From RGIG995 sp045635765 (GTDB lineage: Bacteria; Bacillota; Clostridia; Oscillospirales; UBA644), in NCBI GenBank assembly GCA_045635765.1, contig JAZTWH010000077.1, forward strand, positions 1 to 64,000: a DNA stretch of 64,000 bases, in the 5' to 3' direction. The notes under the pieces were generated by a model. That model was not told the origin of the DNA and searched no databases. It worked only from the letters and a program-made list of their open reading frames with translations. Of the stretch, positions 1 through 7,800 are shown piece by piece (the stretch's first letter is position 1; each line of letters opens with the position of its first letter). Both the position numbers and the translations under genes were made by a program.

Positions 1-2
1 TG

Positions 3-608
3 GCATCCAATCTGAGTGAAGTGATCTCCATCTTCACCGCCACCATTTTAGGTTTTACCATTCTTCATCCCGTTCACATTCTTTGGATCAACCTGATCAC
101 CGATACCTTCCCCGCCCTGGCCCTAGGCGTCGAGAAGAGCGAGCGGGACATTATGCAACGCAAGCCCCGCAGCTCCAAGGAAGGCATCTTCTCCGGCGGC
201 GTGGGAGCAGACGTTGCCTATCAAGGAATTTTGGTCTCTGTTCTGACCTTGGCCTCCTACTTTATCGGCCACTTTATTGAGACCGGCAACTGGGAGATCA
301 CCACCTCCGAGCACGGGGTTACCATGGCGTTTTTGACCATGTCTATGGCGGAGATCTTCCATTCCTTCAACCTGCGGTCCCAAAGAAAATCCATCTTCAC
401 CATGAAGAGCCATAATCTGATGCTTTACGGTGCCATGCTGGTCTCCTTGATCCTGACCACCGCAGTCATCTATATTGAGCCCCTTGCAACGGTGTTTGAA
501 TTTTCTCACGTTTCCCCGGTAGAATACTTTACTGCCATGGGCCTGGCCGTCCTGGTGATTCCCGTAGTTGAAATCGTGAAGTTCTTCCAGCGAAAATTCG
601 GCAAATAA
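3..608 (+). CDS. Cation-transporting P-type ATPase, C-terminal fragment (partial)
   Basis: The reading frame is open from the left edge of the window, so only the last 201 residues are present. They match the C-terminal membrane half of Ca2+-type (P2) ATPases. The segment NLITDTFPALALG is the conserved M6 ion-binding helix; in the family its N and D residues ligate Ca2+. About four further hydrophobic helices follow and the protein ends in a short basic tail (QRKFGK). The P-domain and catalytic Asp lie outside the window, so ion specificity cannot be read directly; Ca2+ or a broad divalent or monovalent cation is expected from the M6 sequence. No terminator is evident before the next promoter. 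Confidence 0.9.
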   Translation, partial: ASNLSEVISIFTATILGFTILHPVHILWINLITDTFPALALGVEKSERDIMQRKPRSSKEGIFSGGVGADVAYQGILVSVLTLASYFIGHFIETGNWEITTSEHGVTMAFLTMSMAEIFHSFNLRSQRKSIFTMKSHNLMLYGAMLVSLILTTAVIYIEPLATVFEFSHVSPVEYFTAMGLAVLVIPVVEIVKFFQRKFGK

Positions 609-641
609 TACCGAAAAAGGTGGCATTTTCCCTTTTTGACC

Positions 642-670
642 TTGACATTTCTCGGAAATTGTGGTATACT
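642..670 (+). promoter_or_regulatory. Sigma-A promoter for the 712-1137 gene
   Basis: TTGACA (642-647) and TATACT (665-670) are separated by exactly 17 bp, with TGG just before the -10 (extended -10). The start codon is 42 bp beyond the -10. Confidence 0.85.
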
Positions 671-711
671 GATGAAAACAAACCAGCATTTTCAGAGAGG
701 AATTACCAATC

Positions 712-1137
712 ATGAAAGAAATGTTTCAATTACGCACCATCCTTTGTTGGATTATCTGCGTGGGATCTTACTGGCTTACGGGCCTTTTGTACCCCTATAA
801 TTTTTATTATCAGGACACGTACGTTCCCTCCATGTCTTTCCTTGAGATTCTGACCTTGATGGGAATTATGGTAGTATTGGGAACCGTCATGCATCTGATC
901 ATGCAGGGCGTATGTGCCGTGGGCAAATATATCGGAATGAAGAAAAATCTTCTGCTGTACTTCTTATATTATTTGGTAATTTGCTCCTTGTTTGCCTTTG
1001 GGACCGATCGGCTCCTCCCCTTCCTCAAGATCGAACCCTGGGGACTGTACCTTCTGATCGGAATCCTCCCGGCAATGCTCTGCTCCATCGTTTATTCCTA
1101 TCACGTAAGCCGTTCCAAAAAGGAATCCAAAGAATAA
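712..1137 (+). CDS. Small integral membrane protein of unknown function
   Basis: This 141-residue protein is almost entirely hydrophobic, with about four transmembrane helices (roughly residues 8-26, 43-66, 79-100 and 107-128) and a short positively charged C-terminus (SRSKKESKE), which suggests a cytoplasmic tail. I do not recognise a family, and there are no catalytic motifs or conserved Cys/His clusters. The ATG at 712 is preceded by AGAGAGG (694-700). The gene has its own consensus promoter and a hairpin terminator, so it is probably a single-gene transcript, independent of the upstream ATPase. A role in envelope or ion physiology would be pure speculation. Confidence 0.75.
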   Translation: MKEMFQLRTILCWIICVGSYWLTGLLYPYNFYYQDTYVPSMSFLEILTLMGIMVVLGTVMHLIMQGVCAVGKYIGMKKNLLLYFLYYLVICSLFAFGTDRLLPFLKIEPWGLYLLIGILPAMLCSIVYSYHVSRSKKESKE

Positions 1138-1152
1138 AATAACACCATCCGG

Positions 1153-1187
1153 AGGGAGTGAGACGAAGGTCTTGCTCCCCCGTTTTT
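1153..1187 (+). terminator. Rho-independent terminator
   Basis: An 11-bp stem with two G-U pairs (GGGAGTGAGAC / GTCTTGCTCCC) around a GAAG loop is followed by CCGTTTTT. It lies 15 bp after the stop of the small membrane protein. Confidence 0.8.
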
Positions 1188-1271
1188 ATGCACAAAAACC
1201 GGGCCCGGGCATATAAATGGAATGAGCAAACTTTGTTTTTGCCATTATGATTCAAGGAGGAATCAAGGGAA

Positions 1272-2072
1272 ATGCCGACAAATAGAAATACGACTCCGGG
1301 GTCGGAATTCCGGGAAGCAGTCTGCGTAAACGTAGACCGTATTTACGATTGCTGCAAAGACCGGGATTGCATGCAAGATCTGCGGGTCTACCTCTCCGAT
1401 CAGGATCAGCAGATTTTGGAGAACGCCGCAAGTGTCAAACCGGGTCAAGCGGAAATTTTGTGGTCCTACATAGACGTGGAACCACTGTCCTTCAACAACG
1501 GATTTTATACCGTTGACATTCAGTTCTTTATCCGGATATCCTTTGAAGTATGCCAAGGAAAGGGCCGTCCCCAGCACATCGAGGGCTGCGCCGCCTTCCA
1601 CAAAAAGACGGTTCTCTACGGCAGTGAAGGAGGTGCTCGGATCTTCACCTCCGAATATGCACCGCAAAGCTGCGACCGGAATCTGGAGGTTCGGAGCAAC
1701 CGTCCCAGAGCAACGGTAGAGGTCCTGGATCCCATTATTCTTGCCGCCCACATCTGTGACCCCTGCGACCGGTGCGGTTGCGACACGGTTGATATTTCCT
1801 CCATTCCGGGATATATCAATTCCTATTTTGAAAACGACCTTTGCGACCGGGAAGGCTGCCGCCGCCTGTACGTGACGTTGGGCATCTTTTCCATCGTCCG
1901 ACTGATGCGGGAAGTACAACTTTTGATTCCGGCCTGCGATTTCTGCATCCCCGAAAAGGAAAGCTGCTTCCCCGACGAACAAGATCCCTGCGGACTGTTC
2001 GGACAAATGGAATTCCCGCTGGATCAGTTTTTCCCGCCCAACAAGAACGGAAACTGTGCCGAAGGATGCTAA
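1272..2072 (+). CDS. Cysteine-rich conserved protein of unknown function
   Basis: The 266-residue product contains 19 cysteines (about 7 percent), arranged as CC, CxxC and CxC groups, the densest being CDPCDRCGCD near the middle; the C-terminus is also Cys-rich. There is no signal peptide or membrane helix, so it should be cytoplasmic or assembled inside the cell. From memory, similar Cys-rich proteins with a central IDVEP-type block recur as conserved hypotheticals in Clostridia, but I know of no assigned function. Metal binding or disulfide cross-linking, for instance in a spore or protein shell, are both compatible with the composition; neither is shown. Start: ATG at 1272 with AAGGAGG at 1254-1260. 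It is a single gene between two terminators. Confidence 0.75.
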   Translation: MPTNRNTTPGSEFREAVCVNVDRIYDCCKDRDCMQDLRVYLSDQDQQILENAASVKPGQAEILWSYIDVEPLSFNNGFYTVDIQFFIRISFEVCQGKGRPQHIEGCAAFHKKTVLYGSEGGARIFTSEYAPQSCDRNLEVRSNRPRATVEVLDPIILAAHICDPCDRCGCDTVDISSIPGYINSYFENDLCDREGCRRLYVTLGIFSIVRLMREVQLLIPACDFCIPEKESCFPDEQDPCGLFGQMEFPLDQFFPPNKNGNCAEGC

Positions 2073-2175
2073 AAGAACGCCAGAAGAAAATCGCATCTTT
2101 TCTTCTTTTCGGGAGAAAAGAGGAGGTGCGACCGGGTCGACGAACGCCCTCCGTCGGGAAGAAGATAAACATCAA

Positions 2176-2204
2176 GGGAGACCGCACAGACGGTCTCCCT
2201 TTTT
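2176..2204 (+). terminator. Rho-independent terminator of the Cys-rich gene
   Basis: Perfect 9-bp stem GGGAGACCG / CGGTCTCCC (2176-2184, 2191-2199) followed by TTTTTG. Confidence 0.85.
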
Positions 2205-2208
2205 GTTG

Positions 2209-2249
2209 TATACAGAAAACCACGCGATAGTCGCGTGGTTTTCTGTATA
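2209..2249. terminator. Long perfect hairpin between convergent genes (bidirectional terminator)
   Basis: Two 19-nt arms (2209-2227 and 2231-2249) are perfectly complementary around a 3-nt loop (TAG). The hairpin sits between the convergent Cys-rich gene and lysA. On the minus strand it lies just beyond the lysA stop. The stem contains AAAA/TTTT blocks near its base, so it could act on either strand. Confidence 0.7.
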
Positions 2250-2327
2250 TAATAAATATCCCCCGCTATGCGAGGGACATTTCAGTGCAGGAATTGCAAC
2301 GGATTATTCTTTTCTTGAGACGATTTC

Positions 2328-3629
2328 TCACACATCCAGAGAGAGAACGTCTTGGGGGGTTTCTCTGCGGACGGCGAGGGAAACCTTTTCTCCCCCTTGG
2401 GAGACCATGACCACGGCGGGCCGGGAAATGCGGTTATAATTGGACGCCATGGAGTAGTTGTACGCTCCGGTGGTACAGACGGCCAGAACATCCCCCCGGC
2501 GGGTGGAAGCGGGCAAATTCACCGATTCCTGGATAATGTCGCCGCTTTCACAGCACCGTCCGACCACAGAGCAGGAGAAGTCGTTTTTCTCCGCCAACTT
2601 TCCGGCGTTGAGCACGGTATAAGAAGAGCCGTACAGGGCAAACCGGGGATTATCGGTCATTCCGCCGTCCACGGACACGTAATTCTTGTATCCGGGAATC
2701 TTTTTTACCGTCCCGACGGTATACAGGGTCAAGCCGGCATCGGCCACGATACTCCGGCCCGGCTCCATACGAATGGCAGGTAGGGGAAGCGATAATTGCT
2801 TACATTTTTCCTTCACTGCCCGGGCGACCTGGGCAATATTTGACGGAATATCGATGGTGGGGTCGGACTCCACATAACGGACGCCGTATCCTCCGCCCAA
2901 ATCCAGGATTCGTGCAGTATATCCCAGTTGATCCCGCATGGCAGCAAGAAACTCCAGCATAATATCTCCCGCCCGTAAAAACACGTCGGAATCAAAGACC
3001 TGGGACCCTACGTGGCAATGGAAGCCGGCCAGGTCAACATGAGGCTTAGAAAGGGCAAATTCGGTGATCTGAGCGGCTTGTCCCGTTTCGATGGCGGAGC
3101 CGAACTTGGAATCCACCTTTCCGGTGGCCACGGCGGCGTAGGTGTGGGGATCGATCCCGGGGGTGAGGCGTAAAAGGATCTTTTGCTTTTTTCCCCGTTC
3201 TCCGGCAATGCGGTTGACCGCCTCCACTTCCTCCCCATTGTCCGCAACAAAATACCCAACTCCGCACTCTATGGCATAAGCGATGTCGGCGTCGGTTTTG
3301 TTATTGCTGTGAAAATAAGCGTGTTCCATAGGAAATCCGGCGTTCATGGCCGTGGCGATCTCTCCCGAGGAAACCACGTCCAACCCCAGTCCCTCTTCCT
3401 TGATCAAGCGGATCAGGGCGGTAAAAGAACAGGCCTTTCCTGCATACAAGGGCATGGCCTCGGGGCCGAAATGCTCTTTCATTGCCCCATAATAGGTCCG
3501 GCAATTTTTACGAATTCGGTCCTCATCCATAACGTACAGAGGCGTTCCATATTCCTTGGCAAGGGACAGGGTGTTCTTTCCGTTAAAATGGAGGATTCCG
3601 TCCCCGTTGGTAAGATTATCACAAATCAT
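2328..3629 (-). CDS. lysA: Diaminopimelate decarboxylase
   Basis: LysA is a PLP enzyme (fold III) that decarboxylates meso-diaminopimelate to L-lysine, the last step of the pathway. The 433-residue length is usual. The PLP lysine lies in YAGKACS near residue 64; the glycine-rich phosphate-binding stretch DLGGGYG, the substrate or cofactor motif EPGRS and the CESGD motif carrying the active-site Cys at the dimer interface are all present. The ATG at 3629 follows the lysC stop by 4 bp, so it is translationally linked. It is the last gene of the riboswitch-controlled dapA-dapB-lysC-lysA operon and is followed by the long hairpin at 2209-2249. Identification is secure. Confidence 0.97.
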   Translation of the reverse strand: MICDNLTNGDGILHFNGKNTLSLAKEYGTPLYVMDEDRIRKNCRTYYGAMKEHFGPEAMPLYAGKACSFTALIRLIKEEGLGLDVVSSGEIATAMNAGFPMEHAYFHSNNKTDADIAYAIECGVGYFVADNGEEVEAVNRIAGERGKKQKILLRLTPGIDPHTYAAVATGKVDSKFGSAIETGQAAQITEFALSKPHVDLAGFHCHVGSQVFDSDVFLRAGDIMLEFLAAMRDQLGYTARILDLGGGYGVRYVESDPTIDIPSNIAQVARAVKEKCKQLSLPLPAIRMEPGRSIVADAGLTLYTVGTVKKIPGYKNYVSVDGGMTDNPRFALYGSSYTVLNAGKLAEKNDFSCSVVGRCCESGDIIQESVNLPASTRRGDVLAVCTTGAYNYSMASNYNRISRPAVVMVSQGGEKVSLAVRRETPQDVLSLDV

Positions 3630-3633
3630 AAAA

Positions 3634-4950
3634 TCACTTCACAAATTCCTTATAGATTGCTTCCAACGCAACCTCGTAATCTCCGGCGTTAATCCCAACG
3701 ATAATGTTCAGCTCGCTGGAGCCCTGGTCGATCATACGGACGTTTACGTCCACCTCCGCAAGGGCTTTAAAGACCCGATAGGCTGTACCGTGGGCCCGGA
3801 CCATGCCGCGGCCGACAACGGCGATCATGGCAAGGTCGTCCAGCACGTCTATTTTATCGGGGCAAACGGCCTTCTGCAAGGCCTTCAGGACCGCATCCCG
3901 TTCCGGCTCCAATTCCCCGGTATTGACCACCACGGACATGGTGTCGATTCCCGAAGGAAGGTGTTCAAAATTGATATTGTGCTCTTCCAACACCTGCAAC
4001 ACTCTGCGGCCAAAGCCCTTTTGTCCGTTCATCATGGATTTTTCCACATAGATCGTAGAAAATCCCTTTTTCCCGGCGATGCCCGTCACGTGATGGGGCG
4101 GCTTGGATGCCATTTCATCGGAAGAAACGATCATCGTGCCTGGGGCTTCGGGGCAGTTGGTATTACGGATATTGATGGGTATTCCCGCTTCCCGGACGGG
4201 GAATATGGCTTCCTCGTGCATCACGCTTGCACCCATGTAGGAAAGTTCCCGTAGCTCCCGATAAGTGATACAGGGAATGGGTTCGGGATCGGATACGATC
4301 CGGGGATCCGCCATGAGCATCCCGGAGACGTCGGTCCAGTTTTCATACAGATCCGCCTTTGCGGCACGGGCAACGATGGACCCGGTAATGTCAGAGCCTC
4401 CCCGGGAGAAGGTGCGGACGGTTCCGTTGGGCATAGAACCGTAGAACCCGGGAATCACCGCCCGGTCGGCCTCGGAAAGGAGAACCTCCAGGGATTGGTC
4501 GGTCCGTTCCAAATCCAACGTGCCTTCATCGGTAAAGTAGATGGCATCCTCCGCATCCAAAAAGGCGTAGCCCAAATATTCCGCAAGAATCATGGAATTG
4601 AGGTATTCTCCCCGGGAAGCCACGTAGTCACGGCTGGCACGGTTTTTTATGACCAAGCGAATGGTGGCAAATTCCGATTCCAAGGACAGGTTCATGCCCA
4701 AATCGGCAATAATCTCCCGGAAGCGGTTTTCAATCTTTTCAAAGGGCTCGTCAATGGGCTCCTTTTTCCGGGCAAGACGGTAACATTCCAACAAAAGATC
4801 GGTGACCTTCACGTCTTCCGGGAACCGCTTCCCGGGGGCGGAAGCAACGACGTAACGGTTGGCCGGATCTGCCTTGATGATGGCGGCAACCTTACGGAAC
4901 TGCTCCGCATCTGCCAGGGAGGAACCCCCGAATTTCAATACTTTCAACAT
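3634..4950 (-). CDS. lysC: Aspartate kinase
   Basis: The enzyme phosphorylates aspartate to aspartyl-4-phosphate, the committed step into lysine, threonine and methionine. The N-terminal kinase domain opens with the KFGGSSLA substrate-binding signature and includes FSRGGSD. Two ACT regulatory domains follow (about residues 300-360 and 375-438), the usual site for lysine feedback. The 438-residue length fits the monofunctional class; no homoserine dehydrogenase is fused. The ATG at 4950 has AGGAG upstream at a long spacing. It lies between dapB and lysA. Repression by lysine through the upstream riboswitch is expected, so carbon flow is controlled at both RNA and enzyme level. Confidence 0.96.
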   Translation of the reverse strand: MLKVLKFGGSSLADAEQFRKVAAIIKADPANRYVVASAPGKRFPEDVKVTDLLLECYRLARKKEPIDEPFEKIENRFREIIADLGMNLSLESEFATIRLVIKNRASRDYVASRGEYLNSMILAEYLGYAFLDAEDAIYFTDEGTLDLERTDQSLEVLLSEADRAVIPGFYGSMPNGTVRTFSRGGSDITGSIVARAAKADLYENWTDVSGMLMADPRIVSDPEPIPCITYRELRELSYMGASVMHEEAIFPVREAGIPINIRNTNCPEAPGTMIVSSDEMASKPPHHVTGIAGKKGFSTIYVEKSMMNGQKGFGRRVLQVLEEHNINFEHLPSGIDTMSVVVNTGELEPERDAVLKALQKAVCPDKIDVLDDLAMIAVVGRGMVRAHGTAYRVFKALAEVDVNVRMIDQGSSELNIIVGINAGDYEVALEAIYKEFVK

Positions 4951-4978
4951 AACAACAACTTCTCCTAATCTTACTGCC

Positions 4979-5728
4979 TTACTCGGAAAGCATGGAATTC
5001 ATATCGTAAATTCCCGCCGGCTTTCCGATCAAAAATGCTGCGGCGGCAATGGCACCCTCCGCAAACAAAGCCCGGCTGTGAGCCTCATGCTTCAAGGTCA
5101 CGGTCTGATGATCGGTGGAAACGATCACCTCGTGAATTCCCACCACGTTTCCCATCCGCAGGGAATGAATCCCGATCTCCTCTTTGGTACGCTTCGCTTG
5201 TCCTTGGCGGCCAAAAACGAAGGGGACTTTTCCCCGGACCTCCCGCAACGCCTCGGCGATGAGAAGGGCAGTCCCGCTGGGAGCGTCCAATTTCCGATCG
5301 TGATGGGTCTCTACGATCTCGATTTCCGCATCGGGCAGAGTGGCGGCAGTCTTTTTTGCCAATTCCACCAAAAGTGCCACGCCGACGGACATATTGGCCG
5401 ATAAAAATATGGGAATCCGTTGGGCGGCTTTGCGAATTGCTTTCTTTTCTTCTTCCGTATGGCCGGTGGTGCAAAGAACCACGGGAAGGCCCTTGTTCAC
5501 GGCGTACTCCAGCAGGGATTCGGTAGCGGAATGGTGGGAAAAATCCACGATACAATCGCATTTTTCCGAGACCTCATCCAGGGACAGATGGCAGACTGCG
5601 TTCCCATCGTATCCGTTCACATCTACGCCGCAGGCCAAGGAAGAGCCTCGGTATCCGGCCAGGGCAAGGGAGGCGACCTCTTTCCCCATATGTCCGCCCA
5701 TGCCGTAAACTAAAATCTCACAGGACAT
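4979..5728 (-). CDS. dapB: 4-hydroxy-tetrahydrodipicolinate reductase
   Basis: DapB reduces the DapA product to tetrahydrodipicolinate with NAD(P)H. The N-terminal Rossmann motif appears as GMGGHMGKEV, the active-site segment as ETHHDRKLDAPSGTA (the HH catalytic pair, then the Lys of the KxDAPSGT motif), and the C-terminal domain contains the hexamer-forming DHQ/EHEAHSR part. The 249-residue length is normal for the family. The ATG at 5728 has GAGAGGAG upstream, and the gene is 13 bp from dapA. Its position between dapA and lysC supports the assignment. Confidence 0.96.
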   Translation of the reverse strand: MSCEILVYGMGGHMGKEVASLALAGYRGSSLACGVDVNGYDGNAVCHLSLDEVSEKCDCIVDFSHHSATESLLEYAVNKGLPVVLCTTGHTEEEKKAIRKAAQRIPIFLSANMSVGVALLVELAKKTAATLPDAEIEIVETHHDRKLDAPSGTALLIAEALREVRGKVPFVFGRQGQAKRTKEEIGIHSLRMGNVVGIHEVIVSTDHQTVTLKHEAHSRALFAEGAIAAAAFLIGKPAGIYDMNSMLSE

Positions 5729-5741
5729 GAAAAAACTCCTC

Positions 5742-6629
5742 TCAGATCTTCAATCCCTGTTCACGCATCAAGGCGAAAAGGGTTGCTTCGTTCTGGGACT
5801 CCATGGGGGTCAGAGGAAGACGGAGATAATTCTCTCCGAATCCCATAGCGGCCATGGCGGCCTTAACGGGAATGGGATTGACTTCGCTGAACAACGAATT
5901 GATCAGGGGCAAAAGATCCAACTGCAGATCCCGGCTCTTGGCGATGTTTCCGGAAAAGAAGGCGTCGCACATCTCTACGGTCTTCCGGGGAAGAACGTTG
6001 GAGAGAACGGAAATAACACCCTTTCCGCCGAGAGACAAAACGGGGACGATCTGGTCGTCATTGCCGGAATAAATATCCAGATTTCCCCGGACAAGGGCGG
6101 CCAACTCCGCAATTTGAGAAATATTCCCACAGGCCTCCTTCACGGCAACGATGTTCGGATGGTCGGCCAATTCCGCACAGGTCTTAGGCAACAAATTACA
6201 CCCGGTACGGGAAGGTACGTTATAAAGAATCAAAGGCTTGGTCGAGGCATCTGCAATATCGGCAAAAGAACGAATCAGACCCTTTTGGGTTGCTTTATTG
6301 TAATAAGGGGTCACCACCAGCATAGCATCGCAACCGATTTTGCAGGCATACTCGGTCAGATCAATGGCATATGCAATATCATTGGAACCGGTTCCGGCAA
6401 TGACAGGGACCTTGCCCCCTACCGTCTCAACGGCAAATTTCAGTACCTGACGGTGTTCTTCGTCGGAAAGGGTCGAGCCTTCCCCCGTAGTTCCGGCAAT
6501 GACAAGGGCGTTGACGCCTTCGGAAACCTGCCAACCAAGAAGACGGGCAAAGGTGGGATAGTCTACTCCTTCTTTGGTCATAGGGGTAACGATGGCAGTA
6601 GCAACTCCTTGAAAGATCGTTTCGTTCAT
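5742..6629 (-). CDS. dapA: 4-hydroxy-tetrahydrodipicolinate synthase
   Basis: DapA condenses pyruvate with aspartate semialdehyde, the first reaction dedicated to diaminopimelate and lysine (peptidoglycan, and dipicolinate in spore formers). The TIM-barrel hallmarks are GTTGEGSTL near residue 46, YNVPSRTG with the catalytic Tyr near residue 136, and the Schiff-base Lys in VAVKEACGN near residue 164. The 295-residue length is typical. The ATG at 6629 has AAAGGAG 9 bp upstream. It is the first gene of the operon, directly behind a lysine riboswitch and its terminator stem. No aspartate-semialdehyde dehydrogenase gene is present, so asd must lie elsewhere. Confidence 0.97.
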   Translation of the reverse strand: MNETIFQGVATAIVTPMTKEGVDYPTFARLLGWQVSEGVNALVIAGTTGEGSTLSDEEHRQVLKFAVETVGGKVPVIAGTGSNDIAYAIDLTEYACKIGCDAMLVVTPYYNKATQKGLIRSFADIADASTKPLILYNVPSRTGCNLLPKTCAELADHPNIVAVKEACGNISQIAELAALVRGNLDIYSGNDDQIVPVLSLGGKGVISVLSNVLPRKTVEMCDAFFSGNIAKSRDLQLDLLPLINSLFSEVNPIPVKAAMAAMGFGENYLRLPLTPMESQNEATLFALMREQGLKI

Positions 6630-6649
6630 TGGAAAAAAACTCCTTTAAC

Positions 6650-6689
6650 AAAATAAAATGACGGTTTGCGCATGACACGGCAAACCATC
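6650..6689 (-). terminator. Riboswitch expression-platform terminator before dapA
   Basis: On the minus strand GATGGTTTGC pairs with GCAAACCGTC (one G-U) around a 10-nt loop, followed by ATTTTATTTTG. It lies between the lysine aptamer and the dapA Shine-Dalgarno sequence, as expected for lysine-dependent premature termination. Confidence 0.75.
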
Positions 6690-6734
6690 ACGAAAATACA
6701 GGAGCGGGAAAACCGCACCGGGCTGTTCTTTTTC

Positions 6735-6902
6735 TTCGGATAGCTCTCCGCATTACTGCGACAACAAGGGGAATCTTATTTCCCGTTGCCAGATCGGCCC
6801 CCGTTCCACAGAGCCGTCTTCGGCATCCGCCCCTTTCTTCTGCCCCGCTTCGGACAAGCGTTTTCGGACAAAATACTAATGGCAAAATGCACCTCTACCT
6901 AA
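6735..6902 (-). promoter_or_regulatory. Lysine riboswitch (L box)
   Basis: Read on the minus strand, this leader starts with AGGTAGAGGTGC, continues with an AGTA element and AAGGGGCGGATGCCGAAG, and closes with GAGAGCTATC. These are the conserved landmarks of the lysine aptamer in the right order and spacing (about 165 nt). It lies 105 bp upstream of dapA, behind a perfect promoter and before a terminator stem, and should switch the whole dapA-dapB-lysC-lysA operon off when lysine is abundant. The rest of the gap to tRNA-Gln (6942-7135) shows no gene. Confidence 0.92.
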
Positions 6903-6912
6903 CATATAGACA

Positions 6913-6941
6913 ATTATAGCACATTTCTCCCCGTTTGTCAA
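6913..6941 (-). promoter_or_regulatory. Promoter of the lysine operon
   Basis: On the minus strand TTGACA (6936-6941) and TATAAT (6913-6918) are 17 bp apart with TGC before the -10; a full consensus. Transcription would start just ahead of the lysine aptamer. Confidence 0.9.
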
Positions 6942-7135
6942 GGGGTTTTTGGCAGAAAAATGGGCCTTTTTCCACAAAAAACCCTCTATTTTCGTACTTT
7001 ATTCCGGTTTTCCAAGGGGAAGGGCCCACCTCTGTCGAAAGGCCTCTTCTGACAGACCGCCATTGAGCCATAAAAATTTTTGTGGGGCAATCTGAAAAAT
7101 ATGAACGAAAACCTTTGAACATTTTGTGAAAACAG

Positions 7136-7164
7136 TTGACAATTAAAAAAACTCGTGTTATAAT
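7136..7164 (+). promoter_or_regulatory. Promoter of tRNA-Gln
   Basis: TTGACA (7136-7141), 17 bp, TATAAT (7159-7164), with TGT immediately before the -10. The tRNA begins 33 bp later. Confidence 0.9.
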
Positions 7165-7196
7165 ATCCAAGGTCTCAAAAGACCGGAACCAAATCT

Positions 7197-7270
7197 TGGG
7201 GAATTGTGTAAGGGTAGCACGACAGACTCTGACTCTGTTTGTTGGGGTTCGAATCCCTATTCCCCAGCCA
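7197..7270 (+). tRNA. tRNA-Gln (CTG)
   Basis: The acceptor stem TGGGGAA/TTCCCCA, T-arm with GGTTCGAATCC, and anticodon stem ACAGA/TCTGT around the loop CTCTGAC give anticodon CTG. The discriminator is G and CCA is encoded. The U1-A72 type first pair and G73 agree with glutamine identity. Confidence 0.95.
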
Positions 7271-7273
7271 GAA

Positions 7274-7304
7274 AAAGCCTATCACGGAAGTGATAGGCTT
7301 TTTT
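7274..7304. terminator. Bidirectional terminator between tRNA-Gln and the ior operon
   Basis: A 10-bp perfect stem AGCCTATCAC/GTGATAGGCT with loop GGAA has T6 on the plus side and A5 on the other. It can end the tRNA transcript (+) and the ACT-protein operon (-). A second small GC hairpin lies at 7308-7330. Confidence 0.85.
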
Positions 7305-7358
7305 CATGCCACCGACAGAGTCGGGGGCATTGTTACTATTTGAAATACGGGGGTTCGG

Positions 7359-7781
7359 TTAAATGTGGGCCTCGTCGAGAAGCTCGATGCCGGAGGCGGA
7401 AAGAATTGCTTCCGCTTTTTCCGTATCGTCGGTACGCATGACGGTATAGGCTTTTTCGGCACAGGTGGTGATGAGTGCGTACAGATATTCAATATTCACG
7501 CCGTTTTCCTCCAGACGGGAAAGGACCTTTGCAAGTCCGCCGGGCTGATCGGGAACGGCAAATGCAGTAATGGTACGGATACTGGAGGTGTGCCCCGCCT
7601 CCGAGAGGGCCTTTTGGGCACGGATGGGATCGTCGGCAATGATGCGAACGATGCCGTAATCGCTGGTGTCGGCAATGCACATCGAACGAAGGTCGACGTT
7701 GGCCTTGGCAAGAACGTCAGTAATCTCATGGAGAGACCCCTTTTTATTTTCCACAAAAACGGATAACTGTCTGATGCCCAT
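7359..7781 (-). CDS. ACT domain-containing regulatory protein
   Basis: The 140-residue protein consists of two ACT-like halves (beta-alpha-beta folds starting at FVENKKGSLHEITD and AVPDQPGGLAKVL), a fold that binds amino acids allosterically. It has no enzymatic domain. The ATG at 7781 is chosen because AAAGGAGG lies 8 bp upstream; an in-frame extension further upstream overlaps the ligase gene and has no ribosome binding site. It is the last gene of the ligase/symporter/iorAB/paaK operon. Stand-alone tandem ACT proteins next to phenylacetate-CoA ligases and indolepyruvate oxidoreductases are a known neighbourhood, suggesting it senses an aromatic amino acid. The ligand is inferred. Confidence 0.85.
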   Translation of the reverse strand: MGIRQLSVFVENKKGSLHEITDVLAKANVDLRSMCIADTSDYGIVRIIADDPIRAQKALSEAGHTSSIRTITAFAVPDQPGGLAKVLSRLEENGVNIEYLYALITTCAEKAYTVMRTDDTEKAEAILSASGIELLDEAHI

Positions 7782-7800
7782 GAATTCTGCCTCCTTTGTA

